Assembly: GCA_947483555.1 (NCBI GenBank)
Contig: CANKMW010000009.1
Location: 62,001-126,000, forward strand
Direction: 5' to 3'
Origin: Myxococcales bacterium
GTDB lineage: Bacteria > Myxococcota_A > Polyangia > Haliangiales > Haliangiaceae
DNA length: 64,000 nucleotides
Part shown: piece after piece, positions 8,585-18,332 of the stretch
How positions within the stretch are numbered: the stretch's first letter is position 1
How the letters are laid out: every line of letters starts with the position of its first letter
Notes under the pieces: model-generated
The model's database searches: none
What the model was told of the DNA's origin: nothing
What the model saw: only the letters and a program-made list of their open reading frames with translations
Made by a program: the position numbers and the translations under genes

Positions 8585-9756
8585 AGGGCGTCCTCGTTCA
8601 CGGCAGCTTGCTCGCCGTCATGCTCGTCTACGGGTACCTCACCTGGACCAAGGAGAAGCCCACCAAGTCGGTCGCCGGCGAGGTGGTGATGTGGAGCCGC
8701 GGTGAGCCCGAGCTCAAGGCGGTCGAGTTCGCGACCACCGACCACACGCTGCGGCTCGAGCGTCGCGGCGAGGGCGCCAAGGCGTACTGGTGGGGGCTCG
8801 ACACCCGTACCACCAAGAAGCTCAAGCCCAAGGATCCGCCGCCAGCGCCGCCGCCGCCGGTCCCCGGCGAGCCGCCGCCGCCGCCGCCGCCGGTCGAGGC
8901 GCCCGAGTACATCACCGAGAGCGTCACCCGCGAGTTCCCGGTCGGCGAGCCCGGCGAGAAGCTGGTCAAGGACCTGGCTCGCATGCGCGCGATCCGGTCG
9001 CTGGGCGTCGTCAAGGACGAGGCCAAGAAGGACTACGAGCTGGTCGACACCACCAAGACCATCGCGGTGGTCTTCACCGACGGCGCCAAGACGCTGGTGC
9101 TGGGCGGCAAGGTGCAAGGCGGCAGCGATCGCTACGTGCTCGACGTCGACACCGGCAAGGGCTTCGTGTTGACCGGCACGCTGATCACGCCGCTCGAGGG
9201 CGGCGAGGGATCGCTGCGCCCCAGCGACCTGCGCTCGTTCGATCCCAAGACCGCGATGCAGGTCGAGATCGGTAGCGGCGACAAGAAGAAGCTCGTGCAC
9301 CGCATCAAGGTGAAGCAGTCGGCCGGCGACCCGGCCGATCCGCACGCGCCGCCGCCCAAGAAGGAGCAGGAGATCGAGACCTGGGGCGAAGGCGCCACCG
9401 CCGACACCGCCGCCGCCAACTTCATCGACAAGGTCGAGAAGCTCAAGCCGGTGAGCTACGCCGCCACGATCGATGTCAAGACGCTGACCGCCATCGTGAC
9501 GCTCACGTACCGCGATCTCAAGGGCAAGCCGCTCGGCACCATGCAGCTGCTCAAGCTCGAGAAGCCCGGCGAGGCACTGCCGCCACCGCCGCCGCCCACC
9601 GATCCGGCCGCGCCACCACCGCCGCCGCCGGCGCCACCGCCGCCCGTGGTCGAGTACTACCTGATGACCGAGCGGACCCGGGTGCCGGCGCTGTTGCCCA
9701 AGGTCGAGGCCGAGCGCATCGTGCCCGATCTCGCCACCGTCTTCCCGGCGCCCTAG
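8581..9756 (+). CDS. DUF4340 domain protein of the Gld-like ABC operon
   Basis: 391 aa; the start overlaps the preceding stop by 4 nt (ATGA). One N-terminal membrane anchor (VHGSLLAVMLVYGYLTW) precedes a periplasmic part with repeated beta-rich blocks typical of DUF4340 (VEFATTDHTLRLERRGEGAKAYW, VVFTDGAKTLVLGGKVQGG, YVLDVDTGKGFVL). Two proline-rich spacers (about residues 82-105 and 340-360) interrupt it. DUF4340 proteins regularly follow GldG-like genes, so it is probably a fourth, extracytoplasmic subunit of the same exporter. Its function has not been demonstrated for any family member that I can name. Confidence 0.85.
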   Translation: MKGVLVHGSLLAVMLVYGYLTWTKEKPTKSVAGEVVMWSRGEPELKAVEFATTDHTLRLERRGEGAKAYWWGLDTRTTKKLKPKDPPPAPPPPVPGEPPPPPPPVEAPEYITESVTREFPVGEPGEKLVKDLARMRAIRSLGVVKDEAKKDYELVDTTKTIAVVFTDGAKTLVLGGKVQGGSDRYVLDVDTGKGFVLTGTLITPLEGGEGSLRPSDLRSFDPKTAMQVEIGSGDKKKLVHRIKVKQSAGDPADPHAPPPKKEQEIETWGEGATADTAAANFIDKVEKLKPVSYAATIDVKTLTAIVTLTYRDLKGKPLGTMQLLKLEKPGEALPPPPPPTDPAAPPPPPPAPPPPVVEYYLMTERTRVPALLPKVEAERIVPDLATVFPAP

Positions 9757-9794
9757 CATCAATCCGCGGCCCAGATTCCTGTTACGGTTCGCGC

Positions 9795-11036
9795 GTGGGG
9801 ACCCTCGACAGTCCAGATGATGTCCGGCGCATCGCCGCGCTCGATGCGCAGCCGGTGCTGCGCAACCTGCTGATCACCCAGAGCTACCATGACCTGTCCG
9901 AGGTCATGCGCCGGCGCACCGGCGGCACCGCCATCAACTGGTGCACGCTCGGGACCTGGGCCTCGAAGACCGCCGGGCGCTTCATCCGCAACGAGGAGAT
10001 CCCGCGCCCGTTCCGCGCCTTGCTCGATCGCGGCAACGTGTTCGGGAGACTTGCCGCCGCCCTCGATCCGCTGTCGCTGCTCGATCTGGTCGACCGCATC
10101 GTCGCTGACGTCAGCGGCTACATCATGGCCGGCAACAAGGTGGTCTACGCCGAGCTGGCCCAGGTGTTCAGCGACTTCGAGACCGAGCTCGGTGGCGACC
10201 AGGCCTTCGACCCGGCGCGTCTCGCGGGGTTCCAGGATCGGTACCGCGACGGCCCGCCCGAGCCCGACGACGCGGTCTGGGACCCCGGGCGCCGCACGCT
10301 GATCTCGACCACCCGCGGCGGCCAGGGCGAGCTGCGCGCGATGGTCGCCGCCTACTACCAGGCCATGTTCGAGCGCGACCCCAAGCGGCGTTCGGAGTTG
10401 ATGCTGCTCGGCAACGCCCACGGCGGCGTCCACGAACAGACCCGGTTGCAGACCTACATCGCCGGCTCGCTCGACGCGCCGATCGCCGACACCCTGCTCG
10501 CCCACGTTCACAGCCACGTCGACGCCACCGTGGACCACGAGCGGACGCGGTCGGCGACCCATCGCATCGTCGACGAGCTGGTGCCGGCGATCGGCCGTCG
10601 CATCGAGGAGGCGTGGGAGTCGTTCGCGACCGCGGCCATGATGGAGCTGACGCTTCCCGATGGCGTGATCCATCTCGGCCGCCCGATCCCGGCCGACCCC
10701 GGGGCGCCCCTGTTTCCGCCCGAGCTGGCGACCATCGACGACCCGACGCTGCGCGCCGTCCTCGACAGCTACGGCGCGCTCGAGGTGCGCGAGGAGCCGT
10801 CGCTCTTGCACCGGATCGAGCAACGGCTGGCCAGCCTGGTCGGGCTCGGCCACCCCGAGACGCCGTCGCTGCTCGCCGCCGCCGCTCACGACTGGGTCGA
10901 CCTGCGCCAGCGCATGCGCTTCATCCTGGTGCTGTTCCGGTCGCGGGCCGACGATGTCCACCTGGTCGCGTCGCCGTTCACGCCGGCGCAGCAGGACGCC
11001 ATCCGGGGCGGCAGCGTGCCGCCGGGCCCGCTGTGA
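9795..11036 (+). CDS. Conserved protein of unknown function
   Basis: 413 aa, no signal peptide or membrane segment. It contains NWCTLGTWASKTAGRFIRNE near residue 55, a GGQGELRAMVAAYYQAM stretch and LGNAHGGVHEQTRLQTYI, which look like conserved family blocks, the last with a possible metal-binding H-E-x-T-R pattern. I recall similar uncharacterised proteins in actinobacteria and myxobacteria but cannot name a family. The GTG start lacks a Shine-Dalgarno sequence and has TACGGT 6 nt upstream. Its stop overlaps the GTG of the cyclase/ATPase gene by 3 nt within GTGA, so the two are probably made together and may act together. Confidence 0.8.
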   Translation: MGTLDSPDDVRRIAALDAQPVLRNLLITQSYHDLSEVMRRRTGGTAINWCTLGTWASKTAGRFIRNEEIPRPFRALLDRGNVFGRLAAALDPLSLLDLVDRIVADVSGYIMAGNKVVYAELAQVFSDFETELGGDQAFDPARLAGFQDRYRDGPPEPDDAVWDPGRRTLISTTRGGQGELRAMVAAYYQAMFERDPKRRSELMLLGNAHGGVHEQTRLQTYIAGSLDAPIADTLLAHVHSHVDATVDHERTRSATHRIVDELVPAIGRRIEEAWESFATAAMMELTLPDGVIHLGRPIPADPGAPLFPPELATIDDPTLRAVLDSYGALEVREEPSLLHRIEQRLASLVGLGHPETPSLLAAAAHDWVDLRQRMRFILVLFRSRADDVHLVASPFTPAQQDAIRGGSVPPGPL

Positions 11037-14000
11037 CCACGCCGTGCCCGGCGTGCCAGCACGCCAACGCCACCGGCGCCAAGTTCTGCGCCGAGTGTGG
11101 CGTCGCCCTCGCCCGCACCTGCCGGGCGTGCCACGCTGGCAACGCGCCGACGGCGCGCTTCTGCAACGCGTGCGGTGCCGGCCTCGCCGAATCGTCGTCG
11201 ATGGTGCGCCGCGCCGAGCAGGCCGAGCGCCGCCAGCTCACCGTCGTGTTCTGCGATCTGGTCTCGTACACCGAGCTCGCCGCGCGCATCGATCCCGAGG
11301 ACCTGCGCGAGGTCGTCGCCGCCTTCCAGGAGGCCGCGACCGCCGCTGTGGTGGCCCATGACGGCCACGTCGCCCAGCACCTCGGCGACGGGCTGATGAT
11401 CTACTTCGGCTACCCGCGGGCCCACGAGGACGACGCGGTGCGCTCGGTCCATGCCGCCCTCGGCATCCTGGCCGGCGTGCGCGCGCTCGGCGAGCGCCTG
11501 GAGCGCGAGCGCGGCTTCCGGCTGGCGGCGCGCATCGGGATCCACACCGGACCGACGGTGATCGGCGCGATCGGGGCCGGCGCCACCGAGGAACAGCTCG
11601 CCGTCGGCGAGGCCCCCAACCTGGCCGCCCGCCTGCAAGCCATCGCCACCCCCAACACCATCGTCGTCAGCGCCGAGACCGCGCGGCTGGTGCGACGCGC
11701 CTTCGAGCTCGAGGATCTGGGCGCGGTCGCGCTCAAGGGCTTCGGCGACCAGCGTCAGGTCCATCGCGTGATCGCGGCCCGCCGCCTGGTCGGCGCCGAG
11801 CACCACGACGACGACGCCACGCCGTTCGTCGGCCGCGAGTCCGAGGCCTCGGCCCTGCGCACGCTGTGGCAGCAGGCGCGGTCGGGCACCGGCCGCAGCG
11901 TCGTCCTGCGCGGCGAGGCCGGGGTCGGGAAGTCACGCCTGTGCATGCGCCTGGGCGAGTGGATCACCCAGGCCGGCGACCGCGAGCTGCGGGCCGCCTG
12001 CTCGCCGTACTTCACCCACACCGCGATGCGCCCGGTGATCGAGCTCCTGACCCAGCTCGCCGGGGTCCACGACGACGACGCCCTCGACGTCAAGCGCGAC
12101 GCCCTCGCCGCGGCGGCGGTCGCCGCCGGCGTCCCGGCGGGCGAGGTGGTGCCGCTGCTCGGCGCCCTGCTCGGATTGCCGCCCGACGACGACCGCTGGC
12201 CGGCGGCGCCGCTGTCGCCGCAGGCGCGCAAGCAGCGCACGATCGCCGTGGTGGTCCAGCTCGTGATCGCCGAGGCTCGCCGCCGTCCGCTCACCGTGTG
12301 CGTCGAGGATCTGCACTGGGTCGATCAGTCGACGATCGAGCTGCTCGGCGCGCTGATCGAGCGCGCGGCGTCGGCGCCGCTGCTCGTGGTGCTGACCTGC
12401 CGCCAGCAGTTCGAGGCGCCGTGGCAGGTCGATAGCGAGATCGCGCTGCACCGCCTGCCGCGCGAGGCGGTCGAGCGCATCGTCCTTCACACCAGCGGTG
12501 GCCGCGCGCTGCCGGCCGAGGTGATGCACCAGATCCTGCTCAAGGCCGACGGCAACCCGCTGTTCGTCGAGGAGCTGACCCGGATGATCCTCGAGTCCGG
12601 CTTGCTCGTCGACGGCGACGGCGGCCTGCGCGCCGCCGCCGCCCCGCTGCCGCCGATGGCCATCCCGGCGACGCTGCAGGACTCGCTGATGGCGCGCCTC
12701 GACCGGCTGTCGCCGCCGCGCAAGGCCCTGGTCCAGCTGTGCGCCACCATCGGGCGCCAGTTCAGCTACGAGCTGCTGCAGGAGATCGTGCGCTCGTTCG
12801 AGGAGGACATGCGCAACGAGCTGCGCCGCCTGACCGACGGCGAGCTCCTGTACCAGCGCGGCGTGCCACCGCGATCGGTGTTCGTGTTCCGCCACGCGCT
12901 CATCCAGGACGCCGCTTACGGCTCGCTGCTGCGCCGCACCCGGACCCGCTACCACGCCCGGGTCGCCGACGTGCTGCTGGCCCGCTTCCCCGACACGCCG
13001 CCCGAGGTGATCGCCAATCACCTCACCGAGGCCGGCCGCCCGGCCGAGGCGATCGAGCACTGGCGCGCCGCCGGCCAGGCCGCACTGGGCGCCTTCGCGC
13101 TCCTCGACGCCGCCGCTCACCTCACCCGCGGCCTGGCGCTGTGCGAGCAGCTACCCGCCGACGCCCGCGCGGTCGAGGCCGAGCTCGGCGTGCGCGGCCT
13201 GCTCGGCGTGGCGCTGATGCTGACCCAGGGCTTCGCGTCGCCCGAGGTCGAGACCAACGCGCTGCGCATGCTCGCGCTCTGCGAGACCGATCAGTCGAGC
13301 CCGGCCGCCGAGTTCCCGGCGCTGTGGGGCCTGTGGACGGTGGCCATCGTCAGCGGCCGGCACGCGCGCGCCCAGGCCATGGGCGAGCGTCTGCGCGAGC
13401 TCGCCGACCGCACCGGCGACCGCGCGATCACGCTCGCCGCCAACACCGCGGCCGGTGCCGCGCTGTTGATGCGGGGCCGCCTCGCCGAGGCCCGCCGCTG
13501 CTTCGAGGCCGGTCTCGCGGTCTACGACCGCGCCGCCCATGCCCCGCTCGCGATGTTGTTCGGGCAGGACGCCGGCGCGATGTGCGCCGCGTTTCTGACC
13601 TGGGTCCACGCCTGCGACGGCCGCGACGACCTGGCCCGCGCCCACGCCGACCAGGCGATGCGCATGTGCGACGAGCTGGCCCAGCCCGGCACCCGCGCCT
13701 TCGTCGGCACCGTGCTCGCGACCTGGTGCTGCATGGTCGGCGCTCACGACGAGGCCGAGCGCCACGCCGAGGTCGTGACCCGGCTCGCCGCCGAGCAGGG
13801 CATGCCGCACTGGGACGCGCAGGCGACGATCACCCGCGGCTGGGCGCTGGCCGGGCGGGGCCGCGCCGGCGAGGGCGCCGACGTCATGCGGCAGGCGATC
13901 GGGCTGCTGACCGCCATCGGCAGCTACGCGACGATGACGTTGTACTGGGCCGGCCTGGCCGAGACCGAGCTGGCGCTCGGCAACCTCGACGCGGCGCGGG

Positions 14001-14251
14001 CGGCGATCGCCGACGCCATGCGTTACCTCGAACGCAGCGACGAACGGATCCACGAGGCCGGGTTGCACGTGCTGGCCGCGCGCATCGCGGCGAGCGCCGG
14101 AGACCAACCGGCGGCTCGCGTCGCCTTCGACCGCGCGCTGGCGGTGGCCCGCACCCAGGAAGCCGGCGGCCAGGAGCGGCGCGCGATCCAGGCTCGCCGC
14201 GAGGCCGGTGTCACCGACGCTGGTGTCACCGACGCCGGTGTCACGAATTGA
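11033..14251 (+). CDS. Zinc-ribbon / adenylate cyclase / AAA ATPase / TPR regulator
   Basis: 1072 aa from the GTG at 11033. A double zinc ribbon comes first (Cys5, 8, 19, 22 and Cys30, 33, 44, 47). A class III nucleotide cyclase domain follows at about residues 65-230 (VVFCDLVSYTELAARID, GDGLMIYFGYP, RIGIHTGPTVIGAIG). Then there is an AAA-type ATPase module (Walker A RGEAGVGKSRL, Walker B-like LTVCVEDLHWVD) and a long helical TPR-like C-terminal half. This is the architecture of large cytosolic signalling proteins abundant in myxobacteria. The two catalytic Asp of the cyclase (FCDLV, LGDGL) are present; whether it makes cAMP is untested. The extreme C-terminus is a 15-bp tandem repeat encoding GVTDA units. 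Confidence 0.88.
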   Translation: MTTPCPACQHANATGAKFCAECGVALARTCRACHAGNAPTARFCNACGAGLAESSSMVRRAEQAERRQLTVVFCDLVSYTELAARIDPEDLREVVAAFQEAATAAVVAHDGHVAQHLGDGLMIYFGYPRAHEDDAVRSVHAALGILAGVRALGERLERERGFRLAARIGIHTGPTVIGAIGAGATEEQLAVGEAPNLAARLQAIATPNTIVVSAETARLVRRAFELEDLGAVALKGFGDQRQVHRVIAARRLVGAEHHDDDATPFVGRESEASALRTLWQQARSGTGRSVVLRGEAGVGKSRLCMRLGEWITQAGDRELRAACSPYFTHTAMRPVIELLTQLAGVHDDDALDVKRDALAAAAVAAGVPAGEVVPLLGALLGLPPDDDRWPAAPLSPQARKQRTIAVVVQLVIAEARRRPLTVCVEDLHWVDQSTIELLGALIERAASAPLLVVLTCRQQFEAPWQVDSEIALHRLPREAVERIVLHTSGGRALPAEVMHQILLKADGNPLFVEELTRMILESGLLVDGDGGLRAAAAPLPPMAIPATLQDSLMARLDRLSPPRKALVQLCATIGRQFSYELLQEIVRSFEEDMRNELRRLTDGELLYQRGVPPRSVFVFRHALIQDAAYGSLLRRTRTRYHARVADVLLARFPDTPPEVIANHLTEAGRPAEAIEHWRAAGQAALGAFALLDAAAHLTRGLALCEQLPADARAVEAELGVRGLLGVALMLTQGFASPEVETNALRMLALCETDQSSPAAEFPALWGLWTVAIVSGRHARAQAMGERLRELADRTGDRAITLAANTAAGAALLMRGRLAEARRCFEAGLAVYDRAAHAPLAMLFGQDAGAMCAAFLTWVHACDGRDDLARAHADQAMRMCDELAQPGTRAFVGTVLATWCCMVGAHDEAERHAEVVTRLAAEQGMPHWDAQATITRGWALAGRGRAGEGADVMRQAIGLLTAIGSYATMTLYWAGLAETELALGNLDAARAAIADAMRYLERSDERIHEAGLHVLAARIAASAGDQPAARVAFDRALAVARTQEAGGQERRAIQARREAGVTDAGVTDAGVTN
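14207..14245 (+). repeat. 15-bp tandem repeat at the 3' end of the cyclase gene
   Basis: Units GGTGTCACCGACGCT, GGTGTCACCGACGCC and a truncated third copy run in frame (GVTDA GVTDA GVT) directly into the stop codon, so copy-number change would only alter the tail length. Confidence 0.85.
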
Positions 14252-14266
14252 AGCCGGACTCCACCG

Positions 14267-14707
14267 ATGGCCCGCTACGAAACCACCCTGTTCATCCCGG
14301 TCGCGATCGACGCCAGCTTCGCGTACGTCTCCGACTTCACGCACGCCACCTGGGATCCGGCGGTGAAATCGGCCCGCCGCACCGACGGCGACGGACCGAT
14401 CGGGGTTGGCGCCAGCTTCGTGCTGGTGTCGCCGACGCCGCTGGGCGCCATCAACTTCCCGTACCGCATCGAGGTCTTCACACCGCCGCACCAGGTCCGC
14501 TTCATCGGCCAGACCTGGTTCGCGCGCTACCATGACGAGCTCACGTTGAGCTCGGCCCCGGGCGGCACCTCGCTCCACTACGCGGCGCGCTTCTCGCTGC
14601 GTGGACCGCTGTGCCTGGGTGAGCCGATCATGCAGCTCCTGTTTCGCCGCGTCGGCGCCAACGCCACCCGCGGCGTCCCCGACGCGGTGGTGCGCGGCCT
14701 GGAATAG
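14267..14707 (+). CDS. SRPBCC (START/Bet v1-fold) family protein
   Basis: 146 aa. The N-terminal YETTLFIPVAIDASFAYVSDFTHATWDP is the classic first strand plus helix of polyketide-cyclase/SRPBCC proteins, followed by GVGASFVLVSP, PYRIEVFTPPHQVRF and a long C-terminal helix. The fold is a cytosolic hydrophobic-ligand pocket; the ligand is unknown. It starts 15 nt after the cyclase stop, so it may be cotranscribed. A second SRPBCC gene lies at 24.8 kb. Confidence 0.85.
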   Translation: MARYETTLFIPVAIDASFAYVSDFTHATWDPAVKSARRTDGDGPIGVGASFVLVSPTPLGAINFPYRIEVFTPPHQVRFIGQTWFARYHDELTLSSAPGGTSLHYAARFSLRGPLCLGEPIMQLLFRRVGANATRGVPDAVVRGLE

Positions 14708-14749
14708 AGGCAACCCCGGCGGCGGTCCTGGGATCAAACCCCGAGGACC

Positions 14750-15892
<1,143 letters not shown>

Positions 15893-16043
15893 CGAGGCGT
15901 TCAGGAACCTCGAGCTCGCCGCGTCGCGGATCGCTTGTCGGCGGTCGGCGCGAAGCCGATCACGCCGCCGCGGGTGGTGGCCGCGAACACGTGGGCGGGG
16001 AGCTCGCGCCGCCGCGGCTCGTCCTCGTCGAGGCTGGCCTCGG

Positions 16044-16214
16044 TCAAGCGCTCCTGGCGCGAACCCGGGGCGGCGCGGCGAGCTGGCGGAGCGCGGGAAG
16101 TAGCGGCTTGACCGCGCGGCGGGCCCTGTCCCACTCCCAGTCCTCCGGCAAGAGGTCGCGCAGGACCTTGGTCGCGACGTCGTGTCCGAGGGGCTTCGCG
16201 CGGCCGTTCGTCAT
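16044..16214 (-). pseudogene. Short ORF, possibly the 5' half of a frameshifted gene
   Basis: 56 codons from an ATG 20 nt downstream of the MBL-fold gene stop (operon-like). The product begins MTNGRAKPLGHDVATKVLRD and continues LLPEDWEWDRARRAV, which has real-protein composition. It stops at 16044, while a different minus frame continues coding-like sequence (DEDEPRRRELPAHVFAATTR) to a stop at 15901. A single frameshift near 16065-16080 would join them into an approximately 100-aa protein. It could also be a genuine 56-aa gene. No family recognised. Confidence 0.4.
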
Positions 16215-16233
16215 CAGGAGTACTCAACCCTCA

Positions 16234-17175
16234 TTATACGTTCCCGCCGACGGTCTCGCCCATGGCCAGGGCCCGGATCTCGAAGTCGCGCGAGACGGCG
16301 CCGATCTCGTCGGGGAAGCCGGCCAGGTTGACGTTGAGCGAGTAGGCGAACCGGGCGTCGAGCGGGCGGAAGAAGTCGTCGAAGTGGTGGGGCACGACCA
16401 CGCGCGGCTCGAGCCGGCCGAGCAGGCGCTGCCAGTAGCGAGGCGTGAAACGACGACCGGAGATCCCGGCCAGCAGGTAGTCGACGCCGCGGTGGCGGAC
16501 CTGGTCGTCGACCAGGTCGCACGAGCCGTGGTGATAGAAGGTCGCGCCCGCGACCGCGACGTGGATACCCCACACCTGGCCGCACCGGTAGGCCTGCGGC
16601 GTGAGGTGGTCGGTGTGATCGCAGGTCAGCTCGCCGTCGAACGGCGTCCAGAGCCCGGCGGCCAGCTTCGAATGCCGGCTAGGCACGAACGTCACCGTGT
16701 ACGGGCCGATCTCGTAGCTCCGGTGCGGCTCGACGACGACCGCCAGCTCGGGGCGACCGTGCAGCGTGAGCAGCCGCGCCAGCGACGCGCTGCCGTAGGC
16801 CTGGCAGCCGGCGCGGGCGGCCAGCGCCGGCACGTCGAGGGCGTGATCGAAGTGGGTGTGGCCGACCAGGATCGCGAGCGGATCTGGCAGGGTCGCCAGC
16901 CGGGCGCGATCGGCGGCCACCACGCGGCGGCGCACCAGGTCGTCGAGCGGCAGCCGGGTCACGTACGGATCGATCAGCAGGTGCTGGCCCTGGTACGTGA
17001 AGCGGAACCCGGCGGTGCCCAGCCACTGCAGCTCGAGCCCGGCGGGCAAGTCGGCAGCGCGTCGTGAACGTGACCACGCCAGGTCGGCGTGGGTCGAGGC
17101 GTCGGCCGCCCCGCGGGCGCTGCGCTGGGAGGCGAAGGCGACCAGCGAGGCGAGGTGACGGAGGGGGCCGAGCAC
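16234..17175 (-). CDS. Metallo-beta-lactamase-fold hydrolase
   Basis: 313 aa if it starts at the GTG at 17175; another in-frame GTG at 17211 adds 12 residues, and codons further upstream are shadow of the sod gene. The MBL core has LQWLGTAGFRF and LLIDPYVTR, then GHTHFDHALD supplying the HxHxDH metal ligands. Further ligands lie in SRHSKLAAG, DHTDH and VPHHFDDFF. It resembles the UlaG/NAPE-PLD-like branch of soluble or lipid-linked hydrolases; the substrate is unknown. It is divergent from the superoxide dismutase gene with about 100 bp between. Confidence 0.88.
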   Translation of the reverse strand: MLGPLRHLASLVAFASQRSARGAADASTHADLAWSRSRRAADLPAGLELQWLGTAGFRFTYQGQHLLIDPYVTRLPLDDLVRRRVVAADRARLATLPDPLAILVGHTHFDHALDVPALAARAGCQAYGSASLARLLTLHGRPELAVVVEPHRSYEIGPYTVTFVPSRHSKLAAGLWTPFDGELTCDHTDHLTPQAYRCGQVWGIHVAVAGATFYHHGSCDLVDDQVRHRGVDYLLAGISGRRFTPRYWQRLLGRLEPRVVVPHHFDDFFRPLDARFAYSLNVNLAGFPDEIGAVSRDFEIRALAMGETVGGNV

Positions 17176-17238
17176 GGGGCGAGCATAGAAGAAAGATCGG
17201 GGTCGGGGCACGGGCACGAGCACTGGCACGGGCACGGG

Positions 17239-17247
17239 TGCTAGGGT
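17239..17247 (+). promoter_or_regulatory. Extended -10 promoter of the superoxide dismutase gene
   Basis: TGCTAGGGT: a TGn extension plus a TAGGGT -10-like hexamer, 30 nt before the ATG. The leader carries AGGAGAG as ribosome binding site. Just upstream is a GGCACG-rich hexamer repeat (about 17206-17238). Confidence 0.45.
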
Positions 17248-17277
17248 GGCCGCCGAACGACCGACCAGGAGAGAGAC

Positions 17278-17871
<594 letters not shown>

Positions 17872-17876
17872 TCAGC

Positions 17877-18332
17877 TCAATCGCCTGGTTCCAGCCGCGG
17901 GATCCGGAAGCGGACCTCGTGGACGACACCGGCGGTCGCGTCGACCAGCGCCACGCCGGCGGCGGCGTAGGCGACCTGGTACTCGAGCAGCTGGCGGCGG
18001 GTGGCCGCGGTGGCCAGGCTGGGCGCCAGGTCGCCGGTCTTGACCTCGGCGACCCAGCGCTCGCCGTCGCGGTCGACGACGAAGTCGCAGCGCAGCGCGG
18101 CCTCGTGGACGTCGTCGTCGATGGCGACCTCCCAGGTGTGCGCCACCTGGCGGTCGACGACGGTGAAGCCGGCGCGGGCGAGCAGGCGCTCGGCGCTGGC
18201 CTCGCCGGCCAGCGCCACCCGGGCGCGGCGGCGGGCCACCCGGCTTCGTCCGCGGGCCGCCAGCGCGCGGACGATCGCCAGCACGATCAGCATCGCGCCG
18301 ATCGTGGCGGCGACCAGCAGGGCGTCTCGCAT
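17877..18332 (-). CDS. Membrane-anchored PD-(D/E)XK nuclease-like protein
   Basis: 151 aa from the ATG at 18332 (a TTG one codon upstream is also in frame). One N-terminal membrane helix (LLVAATIGAMLIVLAIVRAL), a basic stretch (RGRSRVARRRAR), then a small alpha/beta domain with RCDFVVDRDGERWVAEVKTGD. The Asp and the E-x-K of AEVKTG match the catalytic core of restriction-endonuclease-like folds, as in NERD/DUF2034-type proteins. The start overlaps the kinase stop by 1 nt (TGATG), so it is translationally coupled to the kinase. Nuclease activity is inference from the motif. Confidence 0.65.
   Translation of the reverse strand: MRDALLVAATIGAMLIVLAIVRALAARGRSRVARRRARVALAGEASAERLLARAGFTVVDRQVAHTWEVAIDDDVHEAALRCDFVVDRDGERWVAEVKTGDLAPSLATAATRRQLLEYQVAYAAAGVALVDATAGVVHEVRFRIPRLEPGD

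Noticed and set aside
14207..14245. Tandem repeat considered as the start of a CRISPR array
   Set aside because: Units are contiguous with no spacers and are translated in frame.
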